From assembly GCF_031951985.1 (NCBI RefSeq), contig NZ_JAVLVU010000001.1, positions 4,216,001 to 4,280,000 of the forward strand: a DNA stretch of 64,000 nt. Reading direction: 5' to 3'. This document shows positions 36,428-44,632 of the stretch, piece by piece; the first letter of the stretch is position 1; every line of letters begins with the position of its first letter. Both the position numbers and the translations under genes were made by a program. A model generated the notes under the pieces. That model saw only the letters and a list, made by a program, of their open reading frames with translations. It was not told the DNA's origin and ran no database searches. The stretch comes from Mucilaginibacter terrae. Its GTDB lineage: Bacteria; Bacteroidota; Bacteroidia; Sphingobacteriales; Sphingobacteriaceae.

Positions 36428-38309
36428 ATGCTACCAATGCTTCCGGTTCTTCGGCAATGGTTGGATTAACCGTTACATCGTCCTTTTCAACACGCAGGTT
36501 TGCCACAATGTGCTGCTGGCGGGTTGGCGTGTTTTTACCCATAAAATATTCGAGCAGGCCTTTTATGTTGGCATCCTTCAAAATAACAGGGTCGAGGCGC
36601 ATGTCTTTGCCAATAAACAAGCCAAACTCATCGGGCGAAATTTCGCCCAAACCTTTAAATCGGGTAATCTCGGGTTTGTTGCCCAGTTTGGCTATGGCAT
36701 TGCGGCGCTCTTCGTCACTGTAACAATAAATGGTTTCCTTTTTATTACGAACCCTGAATAGCGGCGTTTGCAAAATAGAAACGTGCCCGGCCTTCACCAC
36801 ATCGGGGAAGAACTGCAAAAAGAAGGTCATGATGAGTAAACGGATGTGCATACCGTCAACATCGGCATCGGTGGCTATCACAATGTTATTGTAGCGCAGG
36901 CCGTCAATACCGTCTTCAATATTCAGGGCGTGTTGCAGCAGATTAAACTCCTCATTTTCATACACTACCTTTTTGGTAAGACCAAAACAGTTTAGAGGTT
37001 TACCTTTTAAGCTGAACACGGCTTGGGTAGCAACATCACGCGATTTGGTGATCGAACCGCTGGCCGAGTCGCCCTCGGTGATGAATAGGGTAGTGTCTTG
37101 TTTACGCTCATGGGTATCATCATAATGCACCTTACAATCGCGCAGTTTACGGTTGTGTAATGATGCTTTTTTGGCACGCTCGTTAGCCAGCTTTTTAATA
37201 CCAGCAATATCTTTACGCTCACGTTCCGACTGCAGGATGCGCTTTTGCAAGGCATCGGCAGTGGCCGGGTTTTTATGCAGGTAATTATCCAGCTGCGTGC
37301 TTAAAAAGTCGTTAATAAAAGTACGAACGGTTGGACCGTCTGGGCCAATGTTTTGCGAACCCAGCTTGGTTTTGGTTTGCGATTCGAATACCGGCTCCTG
37401 CACTTTAATGGCTATGGCTGCCACTATAGAAGCACGTATGTCGGCCGCATCATAATCTTTTTTAAAGTGATCGCGGATTGTTTTTACCACCGTTTCGCGA
37501 AAAGCCGCCTGGTGGGTACCACCCTGCGTGGTATGCTGGCCATTTACAAACGAGTAATACTCCTCGCCGTATTGCTGGCCGTGTGTCATGGCTATCTCTA
37601 TATCTTCGCCTTTTAGGTGGATGATAGGGTAGCGGATGTTCTCCGCATCTGTTTTACGGTCGAGCAGGTCTTTAAGGCCATTTTCCGAAAAGAATTTCTG
37701 CCCGTTAAAGTTGATAGTAAGGCCCGCGTTCAGGAACACGTAGTTCCATATCATATTTTGCACAAACTCCGGTATAAAGCGGTAGTTGCGGAAAATGCTG
37801 TCGTCTGGGTAAAAATTAATAGCAGTGCCGTTGCGCTGGGTAGTTTCTTTTTCGGCTTCGTCGCGTACGAGTTCGCCTTTGGCAAATTCGGCAATTTTAG
37901 TGCGGCCATCACGGTATGATTGTACGGTAAATGAGGTTGAAAGCGCATTAACCGCCTTGGTACCCACACCGTTCAAACCAACCGATTTTTGAAAAGCCTT
38001 ACTGTCGTACTTACCACCGGTATTAATTTTCGATACACAATCGATCACTTTACCCAGCGGAATACCGCGGCCATAATCACGAACCGACACTTTGTGGTCG
38101 TTCATGCTCACATCAATACTTCGGCCCGCGCCCATCACAAACTCATCTATAGAGTTGTCCACAATCTCTTTAAGCAACACGTATATACCATCATCGTAAG
38201 CCGAGCCATCGCCCAGTTTACCAATATACATGCCCGGCCTTAGGCGAATATGTTCCTTCCAGTCGAGCGAGCGTATACTGTCTTCACTATAATTGATTTC
38301 TTCTGCCAT
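36426..38309 (-). CDS. parE: DNA topoisomerase IV subunit B
   Basis: This 627-residue type II topoisomerase B subunit has a GHKL ATPase domain (EIVDNSIDEF near 47, DYGRGIP near 78, VGLNGVGTKAVNALS near 109), a transducer domain (QTKTKLG near 310) and a TOPRIM domain (FITEGDSASG near 403, ATDADVDGMHI near 478, RFKGLGEISP near 556). The C-terminal FMGKNTPTRQQHIVANL is typical of Bacteroidota ParE rather than GyrB. With ParC it decatenates daughter chromosomes. No parC gene adjoins it here. It is read from a promoter beyond a REP element. Confidence 0.92.
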   Translation of the reverse strand: MAEEINYSEDSIRSLDWKEHIRLRPGMYIGKLGDGSAYDDGIYVLLKEIVDNSIDEFVMGAGRSIDVSMNDHKVSVRDYGRGIPLGKVIDCVSKINTGGKYDSKAFQKSVGLNGVGTKAVNALSTSFTVQSYRDGRTKIAEFAKGELVRDEAEKETTQRNGTAINFYPDDSIFRNYRFIPEFVQNMIWNYVFLNAGLTINFNGQKFFSENGLKDLLDRKTDAENIRYPIIHLKGEDIEIAMTHGQQYGEEYYSFVNGQHTTQGGTHQAAFRETVVKTIRDHFKKDYDAADIRASIVAAIAIKVQEPVFESQTKTKLGSQNIGPDGPTVRTFINDFLSTQLDNYLHKNPATADALQKRILQSERERKDIAGIKKLANERAKKASLHNRKLRDCKVHYDDTHERKQDTTLFITEGDSASGSITKSRDVATQAVFSLKGKPLNCFGLTKKVVYENEEFNLLQHALNIEDGIDGLRYNNIVIATDADVDGMHIRLLIMTFFLQFFPDVVKAGHVSILQTPLFRVRNKKETIYCYSDEERRNAIAKLGNKPEITRFKGLGEISPDEFGLFIGKDMRLDPVILKDANIKGLLEYFMGKNTPTRQQHIVANLRVEKDDVTVNPTIAEEPEALVA

Positions 38310-38323
38310 GTGAATATATTACA

Positions 38324-38418
38324 CGTCATTGCGAGGTACGAAGCAATCTCTGAACTTTGGATTAAACAAATGGCGTTCAAGTGCATACGCAGGGATTGCT
38401 TCGTACCTCGCAATGACG
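38324..38418. repeat. REP-like palindrome (family A) in the parE leader
   Basis: CGTCATTGCGAGGTACGAAGCAATC pairs with GATTGCTTCGTACCTCGCAATGACG. It lies between the parE promoter (38432-38463) and the parE start codon (38309), so it is transcribed as part of the 5' leader. Confidence 0.9.
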
Positions 38419-38431
38419 ATTTCGTTCTCTT

Positions 38432-38463
38432 CAAACATACTAAAAATATTGGCAATTGCCAAA
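38432..38463 (-). promoter_or_regulatory. Bacteroidota-type promoter for parE
   Basis: On the minus strand TTTG (38460-38463) and TATGTTTG (38432-38439) are spaced by 20 bases, an exact match to the primary sigma-factor consensus of Bacteroidota. The -33 part lies just before the stop codon of the neighbouring gene. Confidence 0.7.
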
Positions 38464-38472
38464 GCCGGGTAT

Positions 38473-39135
38473 CTATTTAAAGCGCATACAATCGCGCGCT
38501 TTATTGATGTTCTTGAAAAAATCAGGCCCTTTTACGTTGGTTAAACAAACGGCCAGTAAATAGCCGGTATGGTCTTTTTGCAGGGCAATAATAAAAGCGT
38601 ATTTGTAGTGCTTGGTTTCGGGTAAATCGGCCAGGTTAAGCAGATATGTTTTTCCGGCATCGGCGTTGTATTGTTCTAAGAAATCGGTTGACAGGCTACG
38701 CGTAAAAAATTTAGTATCATCGCTCAACGCAGCGGCATGTGCCCGTGCAGCTTCAACATAAGCACTATCCGGATTGGCCAGTGTTTTGCCGCTCACGTTT
38801 TTCATTTGCTCATAACTTGCCCAGTTTTGTTTAAGAGAGTGTACCTGTAACCATATTTCAAAATCTTGCCCGGGAATGTTCATCCCGTAGTCAAACGAAA
38901 AATTTTCATTATTGGCGGCAGCCACTTCTTTAAAAGGTAAGGGCTGGCGAAACTCGATCCCGGCTTCGGCTGCGTTTTTAATAAAGCTGGAGAGGGTTGT
39001 GCTCGTGGTTGGTCGTGCTGCTGGTTTTGTAATTTTAGATTTTTTATGTTGAGCTTCAACAGTAAGCACGCCAAAGCATAAAATGCCCGCAGCAAGTAGT
39101 ATTATTTTGCTAATTTGCTTACCAATGGTTTTCAT
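38473..39135 (-). CDS. Exported protein of unknown function
   Basis: I do not recognise this 220-residue protein. It has a clear signal peptide (about residues 1-28, ending VEAQ) followed by a basic, Ser/Thr/Pro-rich linker and a globular part of mixed alpha/beta look with several aromatic residues. Positions 60-150 contain a Tyr/Glu-rich helical stretch, and the C-terminus has FIIALQKDHTGYLLAVCL, which suggests a central sheet. Nothing catalytic stands out. Its stop codon is 10 bases from the parE -33 element, on the same strand. A promoter with -7 CAAATGTA (TACATTTG on the coding strand) is at 39195-39202. Confidence 0.6.
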   Translation of the reverse strand: MKTIGKQISKIILLAAGILCFGVLTVEAQHKKSKITKPAARPTTSTTLSSFIKNAAEAGIEFRQPLPFKEVAAANNENFSFDYGMNIPGQDFEIWLQVHSLKQNWASYEQMKNVSGKTLANPDSAYVEAARAHAAALSDDTKFFTRSLSTDFLEQYNADAGKTYLLNLADLPETKHYKYAFIIALQKDHTGYLLAVCLTNVKGPDFFKNINKARDCMRFK

Positions 39136-39194
39136 TACCTTAATCAGTGCATCGCTTAGTTTGTGCCTGTAAAAATACAGTTATACTGATATAG

Positions 39195-39202
39195 CAAATG
39201 TA
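39195..39202 (-). promoter_or_regulatory. -7 promoter element for the 38473-39135 gene
   Basis: TACATTTG on the minus strand matches the TAnnTTTG consensus and lies 60 bases before the start codon. No clear TTTG -33 element precedes it. Confidence 0.4.
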
Positions 39203-39239
39203 AAATATTAATTGAAAAATAAAACTGTAACGTAAAATA

Positions 39240-40574
39240 ATGAGTATAAAACCGCTTTTAAGCCGCTTCGACATTACCATGATCGTGATAAGCCTCATTA
39301 TTGGTACCGGTATATTTAAAACCCCGGGCGAAGTGGCTTTGCGTACAGGTACCCCCGAACTATTTTTTGCAGCCTGGATAGTGGGCGGTATTGTTACCTT
39401 GTGTGGCGCACTCACCTTTGCCGAAATTGGTGCACGTTACCCCACCACAGGCGGTTTTTACAAGCTGTTTTCATACTGCTATCATCCTGCTTTTGCCTTC
39501 ATGATCAACTGGGTAGCCATTATTGCCACCACGGCATCGGTTGCGGCAGTTGCCCTTATAGGTGCCGAATACCTGAACCCGCTGCTGTTACCTCAGGCCT
39601 TACAAAATGCTACCGGCACTAAAATTACCACCACCATTATGGTTTTGGTAGTGTATTTTATTAACCTGCTGGGTATTAAAACCAGTGCCCGTACGCAAAA
39701 CTTGCTCACTATTTTTAAGGTGGGCATGATCATATTATTGTGTATGGCCATTTTTATGAGCGATGGCAAAGCTAATATTACAACCGTTGCGTTACCGCAA
39801 GGCAATGCTATAGCCTCATTTGGGTTGGCATTGGTGGCTGTGTTTTTTACCTACACCGGCTATCAGCAAACCATCAACTTTGGGGGAGATGTGGTTGATG
39901 CCAAAAGCAATATGCCCAAGGGTATTTTTATAGGTATTGCCGTGGTTATTGCGGTTTATATGGCGGTTAACTTTGCCTATTACTCGGTTTTGGGCATGGG
40001 CGGACTTCAGCAAAACACCGGTTTGGCGGCCAAAATGGCTTCGGTAGTGTTTGGGGATGTGGGCTCGAAAGTTACATCGGTGCTCATGTTCGTATCGGTA
40101 CTGGCTTATGTAAATGTAAACATCATGTCGGTACCAAGAATGTACTATGCAATGGCCGAGGATGGCATTTTGCCCGCCGTTTTTAAAAATGTTAACCAGC
40201 GCACTCAAACGCAGGTATTTGGTATGAGTTTTTTTGTAGCTACGGTGCTGGGTATTCTACTATTGGTAAGCTCATTTGGCGAAGTGCTTAACTATGCTAT
40301 ATTTTTTGAATGTATAGGTTTGAGCACGGCCGCCATTGCTATTTTTATATTACGTAAGCGTACCCGTGAGCTTGATGGCACCGGCATTTACACCATCAAA
40401 TGGTACCCGCTGGTACCCATTGTATTTATTGTGGTTTACTGGTTTGTTATTATCAGCATATTTATGGCCAATCCAAAGGCTATAATGGTTTGCCTGGCTG
40501 CGTTTATAGCCGGTTTAATTATTTATTACATAGTTAAGCCGAAACAAGCGAACGCCACTTTATCCTCACATTAA
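39240..40574 (+). CDS. APC superfamily amino acid permease
   Basis: This 444-residue integral membrane protein has about 12 hydrophobic helices. TMIVISLIIGTGIFKTPGEVAL near the start is the unwound first helix with the GTGIF substrate-binding motif, and FAEIGARYPTTGGFYKLF is the conserved loop after helix 2. It belongs to the amino acid/polyamine/organocation family, which exchanges or imports amino acids. The substrate cannot be read from the sequence. It is divergent from the unknown exported gene and faces the HTH gene. Confidence 0.88.
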   Translation: MSIKPLLSRFDITMIVISLIIGTGIFKTPGEVALRTGTPELFFAAWIVGGIVTLCGALTFAEIGARYPTTGGFYKLFSYCYHPAFAFMINWVAIIATTASVAAVALIGAEYLNPLLLPQALQNATGTKITTTIMVLVVYFINLLGIKTSARTQNLLTIFKVGMIILLCMAIFMSDGKANITTVALPQGNAIASFGLALVAVFFTYTGYQQTINFGGDVVDAKSNMPKGIFIGIAVVIAVYMAVNFAYYSVLGMGGLQQNTGLAAKMASVVFGDVGSKVTSVLMFVSVLAYVNVNIMSVPRMYYAMAEDGILPAVFKNVNQRTQTQVFGMSFFVATVLGILLLVSSFGEVLNYAIFFECIGLSTAAIAIFILRKRTRELDGTGIYTIKWYPLVPIVFIVVYWFVIISIFMANPKAIMVCLAAFIAGLIIYYIVKPKQANATLSSH

Positions 40575-40600
40575 AAAACAATTGATAATGTACATAGGCC

Positions 40601-41194
40601 TTACCTCAACAAGGGTAATGCAGGTTGGTAAAACAACGATTTTTTGTAATGCTCTCTTACTGCATTTACGCAGATGAACAGAATATTGTAGGCGTACATG
40701 GCCGGAATGAAGAAAAATACAACCAAATCAGGGAGGAATAGTAAAGGGTTGACGAAGTGAAATATTGCTCCTCCAATCATTATTGCATTGTATACTATGA
40801 AGATTATACACCAGGTGATTTGAAAGTTTAACACTCTTTTTACGGTGCTATTTACCTCTGCTATTTGCTTTCCTTTAGTTACCCACATAAAATAAGGAAC
40901 TAAAACACCAAGTAATGGGAACACAATAAAGCTTAACGCCGATAAATGTATCATTGTCAAATAGCTACTATCTACAGGCAACTGGGGTTGAAATGTTGCT
41001 GTCAGTTCACTTACTTCCACACCTAAACTGCTTGCCAGTCTTTGCAGGGTGTCTCCCCGGGGTTCGGTTTCGCCGCTCTCAATGCGTTGAATAGTGCGCA
41101 AACTGAGTTGGGTTTGCGTGGCGAGGTAATCTTGCGAGTAGCCCTTGGCTATTCGTAGGTTTTTAATTTGGTTTGATAAGTCTTGGTTTTTCAT
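40601..41194 (-). CDS. HTH_3 regulator fused to a DUF4870 membrane domain
   Basis: This 197-residue protein joins an N-terminal helix-turn-helix of the Cro/CI type (residues 5-60, SQDYLATQTQLSLRTIQRIESGETEPRGDTL) to about four membrane helices of the DUF4870 kind (residues 75-190). Such membrane-bound regulators are common in Bacteroidota; target genes and signals are unknown. It is convergent with the APC gene and separated from the Crp-like gene by 204 bases. Confidence 0.83.
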   Translation of the reverse strand: MKNQDLSNQIKNLRIAKGYSQDYLATQTQLSLRTIQRIESGETEPRGDTLQRLASSLGVEVSELTATFQPQLPVDSSYLTMIHLSALSFIVFPLLGVLVPYFMWVTKGKQIAEVNSTVKRVLNFQITWCIIFIVYNAIMIGGAIFHFVNPLLFLPDLVVFFFIPAMYAYNILFICVNAVREHYKKSLFYQPALPLLR

Positions 41195-41371
41195 GGCTGT
41201 ACATTTTTTTGTAAAGCTACCCCGTTGGGCGATAATAAATGTACGGCATGTTTACGGCATTTTTATGACAATGTGGTTTAATGCACGATTAAAAGTAGAT
41301 AAGGTAACGCAGTGCTGCTAATCACCCGACTATTTTAGGGAGGTATATCACAGCAATGTTAAGCACAAGCT

Positions 41372-41379
41372 TATCTTTG
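41372..41379 (+). promoter_or_regulatory. -7 promoter element for the Crp/Fnr-like gene
   Basis: TATCTTTG matches the TAnnTTTG consensus 19 bases before the start codon. No clear -33 element precedes it. Confidence 0.4.
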
Positions 41380-41398
41380 TTCAAATTTTTCAATTCCA

Positions 41399-41980
41399 AT
41401 GATCGATGTTCTGCTAAAGCATATTAGTGAAAAGGTTACGCTCAGCGAGCAGGACAAGGCCTTAATGTCCAATTATTTTGTTCCCAAAAGATTAAGAAAG
41501 CGCCAGTACTTACTACAGGAAGGCGACGTTTGCAAGAACATCACCTTTGTATCAAAAGGCCTGCTCCGCACCTATAATGTTGATGATAACGGCGACGAGC
41601 ACATGAGCGTATTTGGCTGGGAGGGTTGGTGGATTTCTGATTTTAACAGTTTTTTAACCGGTGTGCCAGCCATGTTTAATATTGATGCCATTGAAGATTC
41701 GGAAGTACTGCTTTTATCGCGCGAAAATTATGAAGCCATAACGCTGGCCATCCCTGTAATGGACCGCTACTTCAGGATACTTTATCAAAACAGCATTGTA
41801 ACCAAAGAACGTCGTTTAATGAGTTCGGTAACCGATACCGCCGAAGAAAAATACCTGAGATTAAGCCAATCAAACCCCGATATGATCGAACGCATTCCTC
41901 AAAACCTCATTGCCTCCTATCTTGGCATTGCTCCCGAAACGCTGAGCCGTATCAGGAAGAGCCTTGCTACCAAAAAATAA
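41399..41980 (+). CDS. Crp/Fnr family transcriptional regulator
   Basis: This 193-residue regulator has a cyclic-nucleotide-binding fold in the first 120 residues (LLQEGDVCKNITFVSKGLLRTY). The C-terminal helix-turn-helix ends with IASYLGIAPETLSRIRKSL. The recognition helix ETLSR matches the E-x-x-S-R pattern of FNR, which reads TTGAT. It lacks the N-terminal cysteines that bind an iron-sulfur cluster in FNR, so the signal must differ. A perfect TTGAT-N4-ATCAA palindrome begins just after its stop codon, upstream of the next gene, making that gene its probable target. Confidence 0.88.
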   Translation: MIDVLLKHISEKVTLSEQDKALMSNYFVPKRLRKRQYLLQEGDVCKNITFVSKGLLRTYNVDDNGDEHMSVFGWEGWWISDFNSFLTGVPAMFNIDAIEDSEVLLLSRENYEAITLAIPVMDRYFRILYQNSIVTKERRLMSSVTDTAEEKYLRLSQSNPDMIERIPQNLIASYLGIAPETLSRIRKSLATKK

Positions 41981-41988
41981 ATCTGTTT

Positions 41989-42033
41989 ACACTTGATACA
42001 GATCAAGTGTATTTCTTAAGCAGGGTCAAGTGT
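41989..42033 (+). promoter_or_regulatory. FNR-type palindrome plus extra half-site upstream of the SDR gene
   Basis: ACACTTGA-TACAGA-TCAAGTGT (41989-42010) is a perfect inverted repeat containing TTGAT-N4-ATCAA, the FNR consensus. A further TCAAGTGT half-site lies at 42026-42033. The next gene's -7 element is at 42052. Confidence 0.7.
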
Positions 42034-42051
42034 GATTGGGTTTGCTACCTC

Positions 42052-42059
42052 TAAATTTG
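42052..42059 (+). promoter_or_regulatory. -7 promoter element for the SDR/PRISE-like gene
   Basis: TAAATTTG matches TAnnTTTG 19 bases before the start codon. The FNR-type palindrome is centred about 65 bases upstream of the presumed start of transcription, a typical activator position. Confidence 0.5.
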
Positions 42060-42078
42060 ACGTTATAAATTTTAACAA

Positions 42079-43152
42079 ATGTCAGATACCATTAAAGCAT
42101 TAGTTGTGGGTGCCAGCGGCATTACCGGCAGCAATCTTGCTAAAAAACTCATAAGCAAAAATATTACTACCTATGGATTGTCGCGTAACCCCGATAGTAG
42201 CCTCACTGGCGTTATACCCGTTGCGGCTAACCTTTTGGATAAGGATAGCCTTGCCACGGCAATAGCAGATATTAACCCCACCCATATATACTTTACCGCC
42301 TGGATGCGTAACGATACCGAAGCTGAAAACATTAGAGTGAACAGTCTTTTGGTAAAAAATGTGCTTGATGCCCTTTCGGTAAAGGGCAGTATACAACACG
42401 TGGCCTTGGTAACCGGGTTAAAGCATTACCTTGGTCCGTTTGATGCTTATGCAAAGGCCGGAACATTGCCCTTAACACCCGTGCGCGAAGAGCATCAGCG
42501 CTTACCTTTAGATAACTTTTATTACGCTCAGGAAGACGTGATCTACGCCGCCGCAGCCCGCGATGGTTTTACCTGGAGCATACACCGCCCGCATACGGTG
42601 ATTGGCTACGCCGTGGGAAACCTCATGAATATGGGCACCACCCTGGCCACTTACGCCAGTATTTGTAAAGAAACCGGCCGGCCATTCCGTTTCCCCGGTT
42701 CGGCTGCGCAGTGGAACGGACTATCGGATGTCACCGATGCACGCTTACTGGCCGAACATATGATATGGGCATCAACCACCGATGCCGCCCGTAACCAGGC
42801 TTTCAATGTAGCCAACGGTGATGTTTTTCGTTGGAACTGGCTGTGGCAGCAAATAGCCGACTGGTTTGGCATTGAAGTCGCAGGTTTTGACGGCACCATA
42901 CACCCGCTCGAAACCGAGATGGCAGACGATACCGAAGTATGGACCAGCATTGCCCAAAAGCACGGCTTAAAAGAAACCAACCTGTCGCGCCTGTCATCGG
43001 CCTGGCACACCGACCTTGATCTTGGCCGCCCTTTAGAGGTCATGACCGATATGTCGAAAAGCCGAAAGCTGGGCTTTACTCATTATCAAGACACCCGCGA
43101 ATCGTTCTTTGAACTTTTTGCTTTGTTGAGAGAATTGAAGTTGATTCCGTGA
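42079..43152 (+). CDS. SDR family oxidoreductase (PRISE / progesterone 5-beta-reductase-like)
   Basis: This 357-residue cytoplasmic protein has a Rossmann fold with VVGASGITGSNLAKKL at residues 10-25. ALVTGLKHYLGPFDAYAK near 115-130 and FYYAQEDVI near 149 contain the Lys and Tyr positions of the PRISE (5-beta-reductase/iridoid synthase-like) subgroup of short-chain reductases, in which Tyr precedes the usual spacing. Expected activity is NADPH-dependent reduction of an enone or a related carbonyl. It follows a Crp/Fnr-like gene and an FNR-type site, suggesting regulated expression, and is ended by a strong hairpin. Confidence 0.82.
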   Translation: MSDTIKALVVGASGITGSNLAKKLISKNITTYGLSRNPDSSLTGVIPVAANLLDKDSLATAIADINPTHIYFTAWMRNDTEAENIRVNSLLVKNVLDALSVKGSIQHVALVTGLKHYLGPFDAYAKAGTLPLTPVREEHQRLPLDNFYYAQEDVIYAAAARDGFTWSIHRPHTVIGYAVGNLMNMGTTLATYASICKETGRPFRFPGSAAQWNGLSDVTDARLLAEHMIWASTTDAARNQAFNVANGDVFRWNWLWQQIADWFGIEVAGFDGTIHPLETEMADDTEVWTSIAQKHGLKETNLSRLSSAWHTDLDLGRPLEVMTDMSKSRKLGFTHYQDTRESFFELFALLRELKLIP

Positions 43153-43170
43153 GGATGAGTTTTAATATTG

Positions 43171-43195
43171 AAAGCCCGGTTTGCCGGGCTTTTTT
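43171..43195 (+). terminator. Rho-independent terminator after the SDR gene
   Basis: AAGCCCGG and CCGGGCTT form the stem around a 4-base loop, followed by a run of T. It begins 19 bases after the stop codon. Confidence 0.85.
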
Positions 43196-43233
43196 GGTTT
43201 ATCTCTATTCGCTCCAGCAAACGTTTAACCTAT

Positions 43234-43644
43234 TTAAAGCCTCCGCTCAGTTTCGGTAATAACAACATCATTTATACTGGCGTAACGTTTTGCCATTAGG
43301 CCGTCTTCGTTAAACTCCCAGTTCTCGTTGCCATAAGCACGGTACCATTGGCCGCTTAGGTCCTGGTATTCGTATTCAAAACGCACGGCAATACGGTTAT
43401 CGGTAAAAGCCCAAAGCTCTTTACGTAATTTGTAGTTAAGCTCACGTTTCCACTTACCGGTTAAAAACGCAACAACCTCCTCGCGGCCATTTACAAATTG
43501 CGAGCGGTTGCGCCATTCGGTGTCTATTGTGTAGGCTTGTGCAATCTTTTCAGGGTCCTGGCTATTCCAGGCATCTTCGGCTAATTGTACCTTTTCAATA
43601 GCTGTTTGGTAGGTAAAAGGCGGCAGCGGATATTTCTTATTCAT
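43234..43644 (-). CDS. DUF1348 family protein (NTF2-like fold)
   Basis: From ATG 43644 this is a 136-residue cytoplasmic protein of the DUF1348 family, a group with the cone-shaped NTF2/SnoaL-like fold. AEDAWNSQDPEKIAQAYTIDTEWRNRSQF near the N-terminus and FAVRFEYEYQD-like and YGNENWEF segments are characteristic. Its function is not established. A TTG at 43668 would add eight residues; it is less likely as a start. It is convergent with the SDR gene across the terminator. Confidence 0.83.
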   Translation of the reverse strand: MNKKYPLPPFTYQTAIEKVQLAEDAWNSQDPEKIAQAYTIDTEWRNRSQFVNGREEVVAFLTGKWKRELNYKLRKELWAFTDNRIAVRFEYEYQDLSGQWYRAYGNENWEFNEDGLMAKRYASINDVVITETERRL

Positions 43645-43990
43645 AAAGTATTTATTTGATTTATACAAAGATAGCCTGCCTTACAATGCTGTTTGTGGTA
43701 GTTATTATGGTTTGTGTGGTAGTATTAGTGTTTAATAAGTTCCGCGATTAAGTTCACAAGACCACAAGCGGGCCGCTTGCGGGAGCACGGGGAGTTTTAT
43801 TCTTTTCATTTAGCAGAATCGCTCAATAATCTCTTTCTTCTAACGCTAAGAAGAAAGATGAGTTTGTTAAAATTGCCGCAGAACATAGTATCGGTCTGCC
43901 GAAACAGTTAACCGCACTTGCATGAAATCCCCACACAAAAAAAGCCCGGCAAAACCGGGCTTCCTTATTTCAATAACTGAATAACTATTA
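43645..43990. other. Intergenic stretch with a short palindrome and a terminator
   Basis: The stretch holds CAAGCGGGCCGCTTG (43765-43779) and ends with a terminator-containing repeat at 43934. No gene of believable length is visible. A 31-codon open stretch before 43925 looks protein-like but has no start codon. Confidence 0.5.
43934..43980. repeat. 47-bp repeat containing a minus-strand terminator, copy 1
   Basis: AAGCCCGG-CAAAA-CCGGGCTT with a T-run on the minus strand, then CCTTATTTCAATAACT. The same sequence with about three differences lies at 47598-47644. This copy terminates the PAS gene transcript. Confidence 0.8.
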
Positions 43991-44632
43991 CTACGTACTA
44001 AGTTTATTGCTGATCTTAATCACCTCGCTATCCAGTTTATTAGCACTGGCACGCAGCATGGTAACCATGCTTTTTATATCGTCGCTAATATCCATTTCTT
44101 CGAGCAGGGCTGTGAGCCCTAAAATATTAGCTAAGGGTGCTCTTACCAAATGCGATTGATCGAAAGCTACTTCTTGCAGGGCAGCTGCCTTAGCTGCTTT
44201 TTCGGCATCGGCTTCTGCTTTTTTTCTTAAAAGTTCTTCTTCGTACATTTTACGGTGGGATACCTGGTATACCGTGGCGGCAAACAACAACTCCCCATCC
44301 TCATTTTTACGGAATGCCTTGGCGCTAAACAGGCACGGAAAACTGCATTTATCGGTCAGGATTTGAAAACTGATCTCTTTTACATCATTCTCCAACTGTA
44401 GTAACGGCTGAACAAATAACTGGTAATATATTTTGCCGCCTCTGTCTAAAAACGAAGAAACGTTTTGATACATCACTTCATGAGCATCAGCGTTTAGCCA
44501 CTTTAATAAGGTTTGATTTACATGCACAATGGACCCATCGGCATGGAAAGTAAACAGGCCAACAGGGGCATTGTTATATATAGATTCGAAATCTATGTCA
44601 GATGATGATATCAGGGGATAGAGGTATTTCAA
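43991..44632 (-). CDS. PAS domain protein with a phosphoacceptor (HisKA-like) helix but no ATPase domain
   Basis: This 213-residue protein has a PAS domain at about residues 15-125 (YNNAPVGLFTFHADGSIVHVNQTLLKWL). A coiled coil (130-155, rich in Glu/Lys/Ala) and then QSHLVRAPLANILGLTALL follow, a good match to the H-box of sensor histidine kinases. The chain ends shortly after, so the HATPase_c domain is missing. It starts with TTG 44632, inside the end of the RsbQ-like gene (35 bases of overlap), with no in-frame ATG upstream before a stop. In Bacillus the RsbQ hydrolase partners a PAS protein, RsbP, so a hydrolase-to-PAS signal is the natural guess. Confidence 0.75.
   Translation of the reverse strand: MKYLYPLISSSDIDFESIYNNAPVGLFTFHADGSIVHVNQTLLKWLNADAHEVMYQNVSSFLDRGGKIYYQLFVQPLLQLENDVKEISFQILTDKCSFPCLFSAKAFRKNEDGELLFAATVYQVSHRKMYEEELLRKKAEADAEKAAKAAALQEVAFDQSHLVRAPLANILGLTALLEEMDISDDIKSMVTMLRASANKLDSEVIKISNKLST

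Noticed and set aside
17146..38418. REP arrays read as CRISPR repeats
   Set aside because: The copies are single, far apart, palindromic and of variable interior; no spacers and no cas genes are present.
43830..43925. Protein-like open stretch before 43925 (ends KQLTALA)
   Set aside because: It is only 31 codons after an in-frame stop and has no start codon, so it is at most a remnant.
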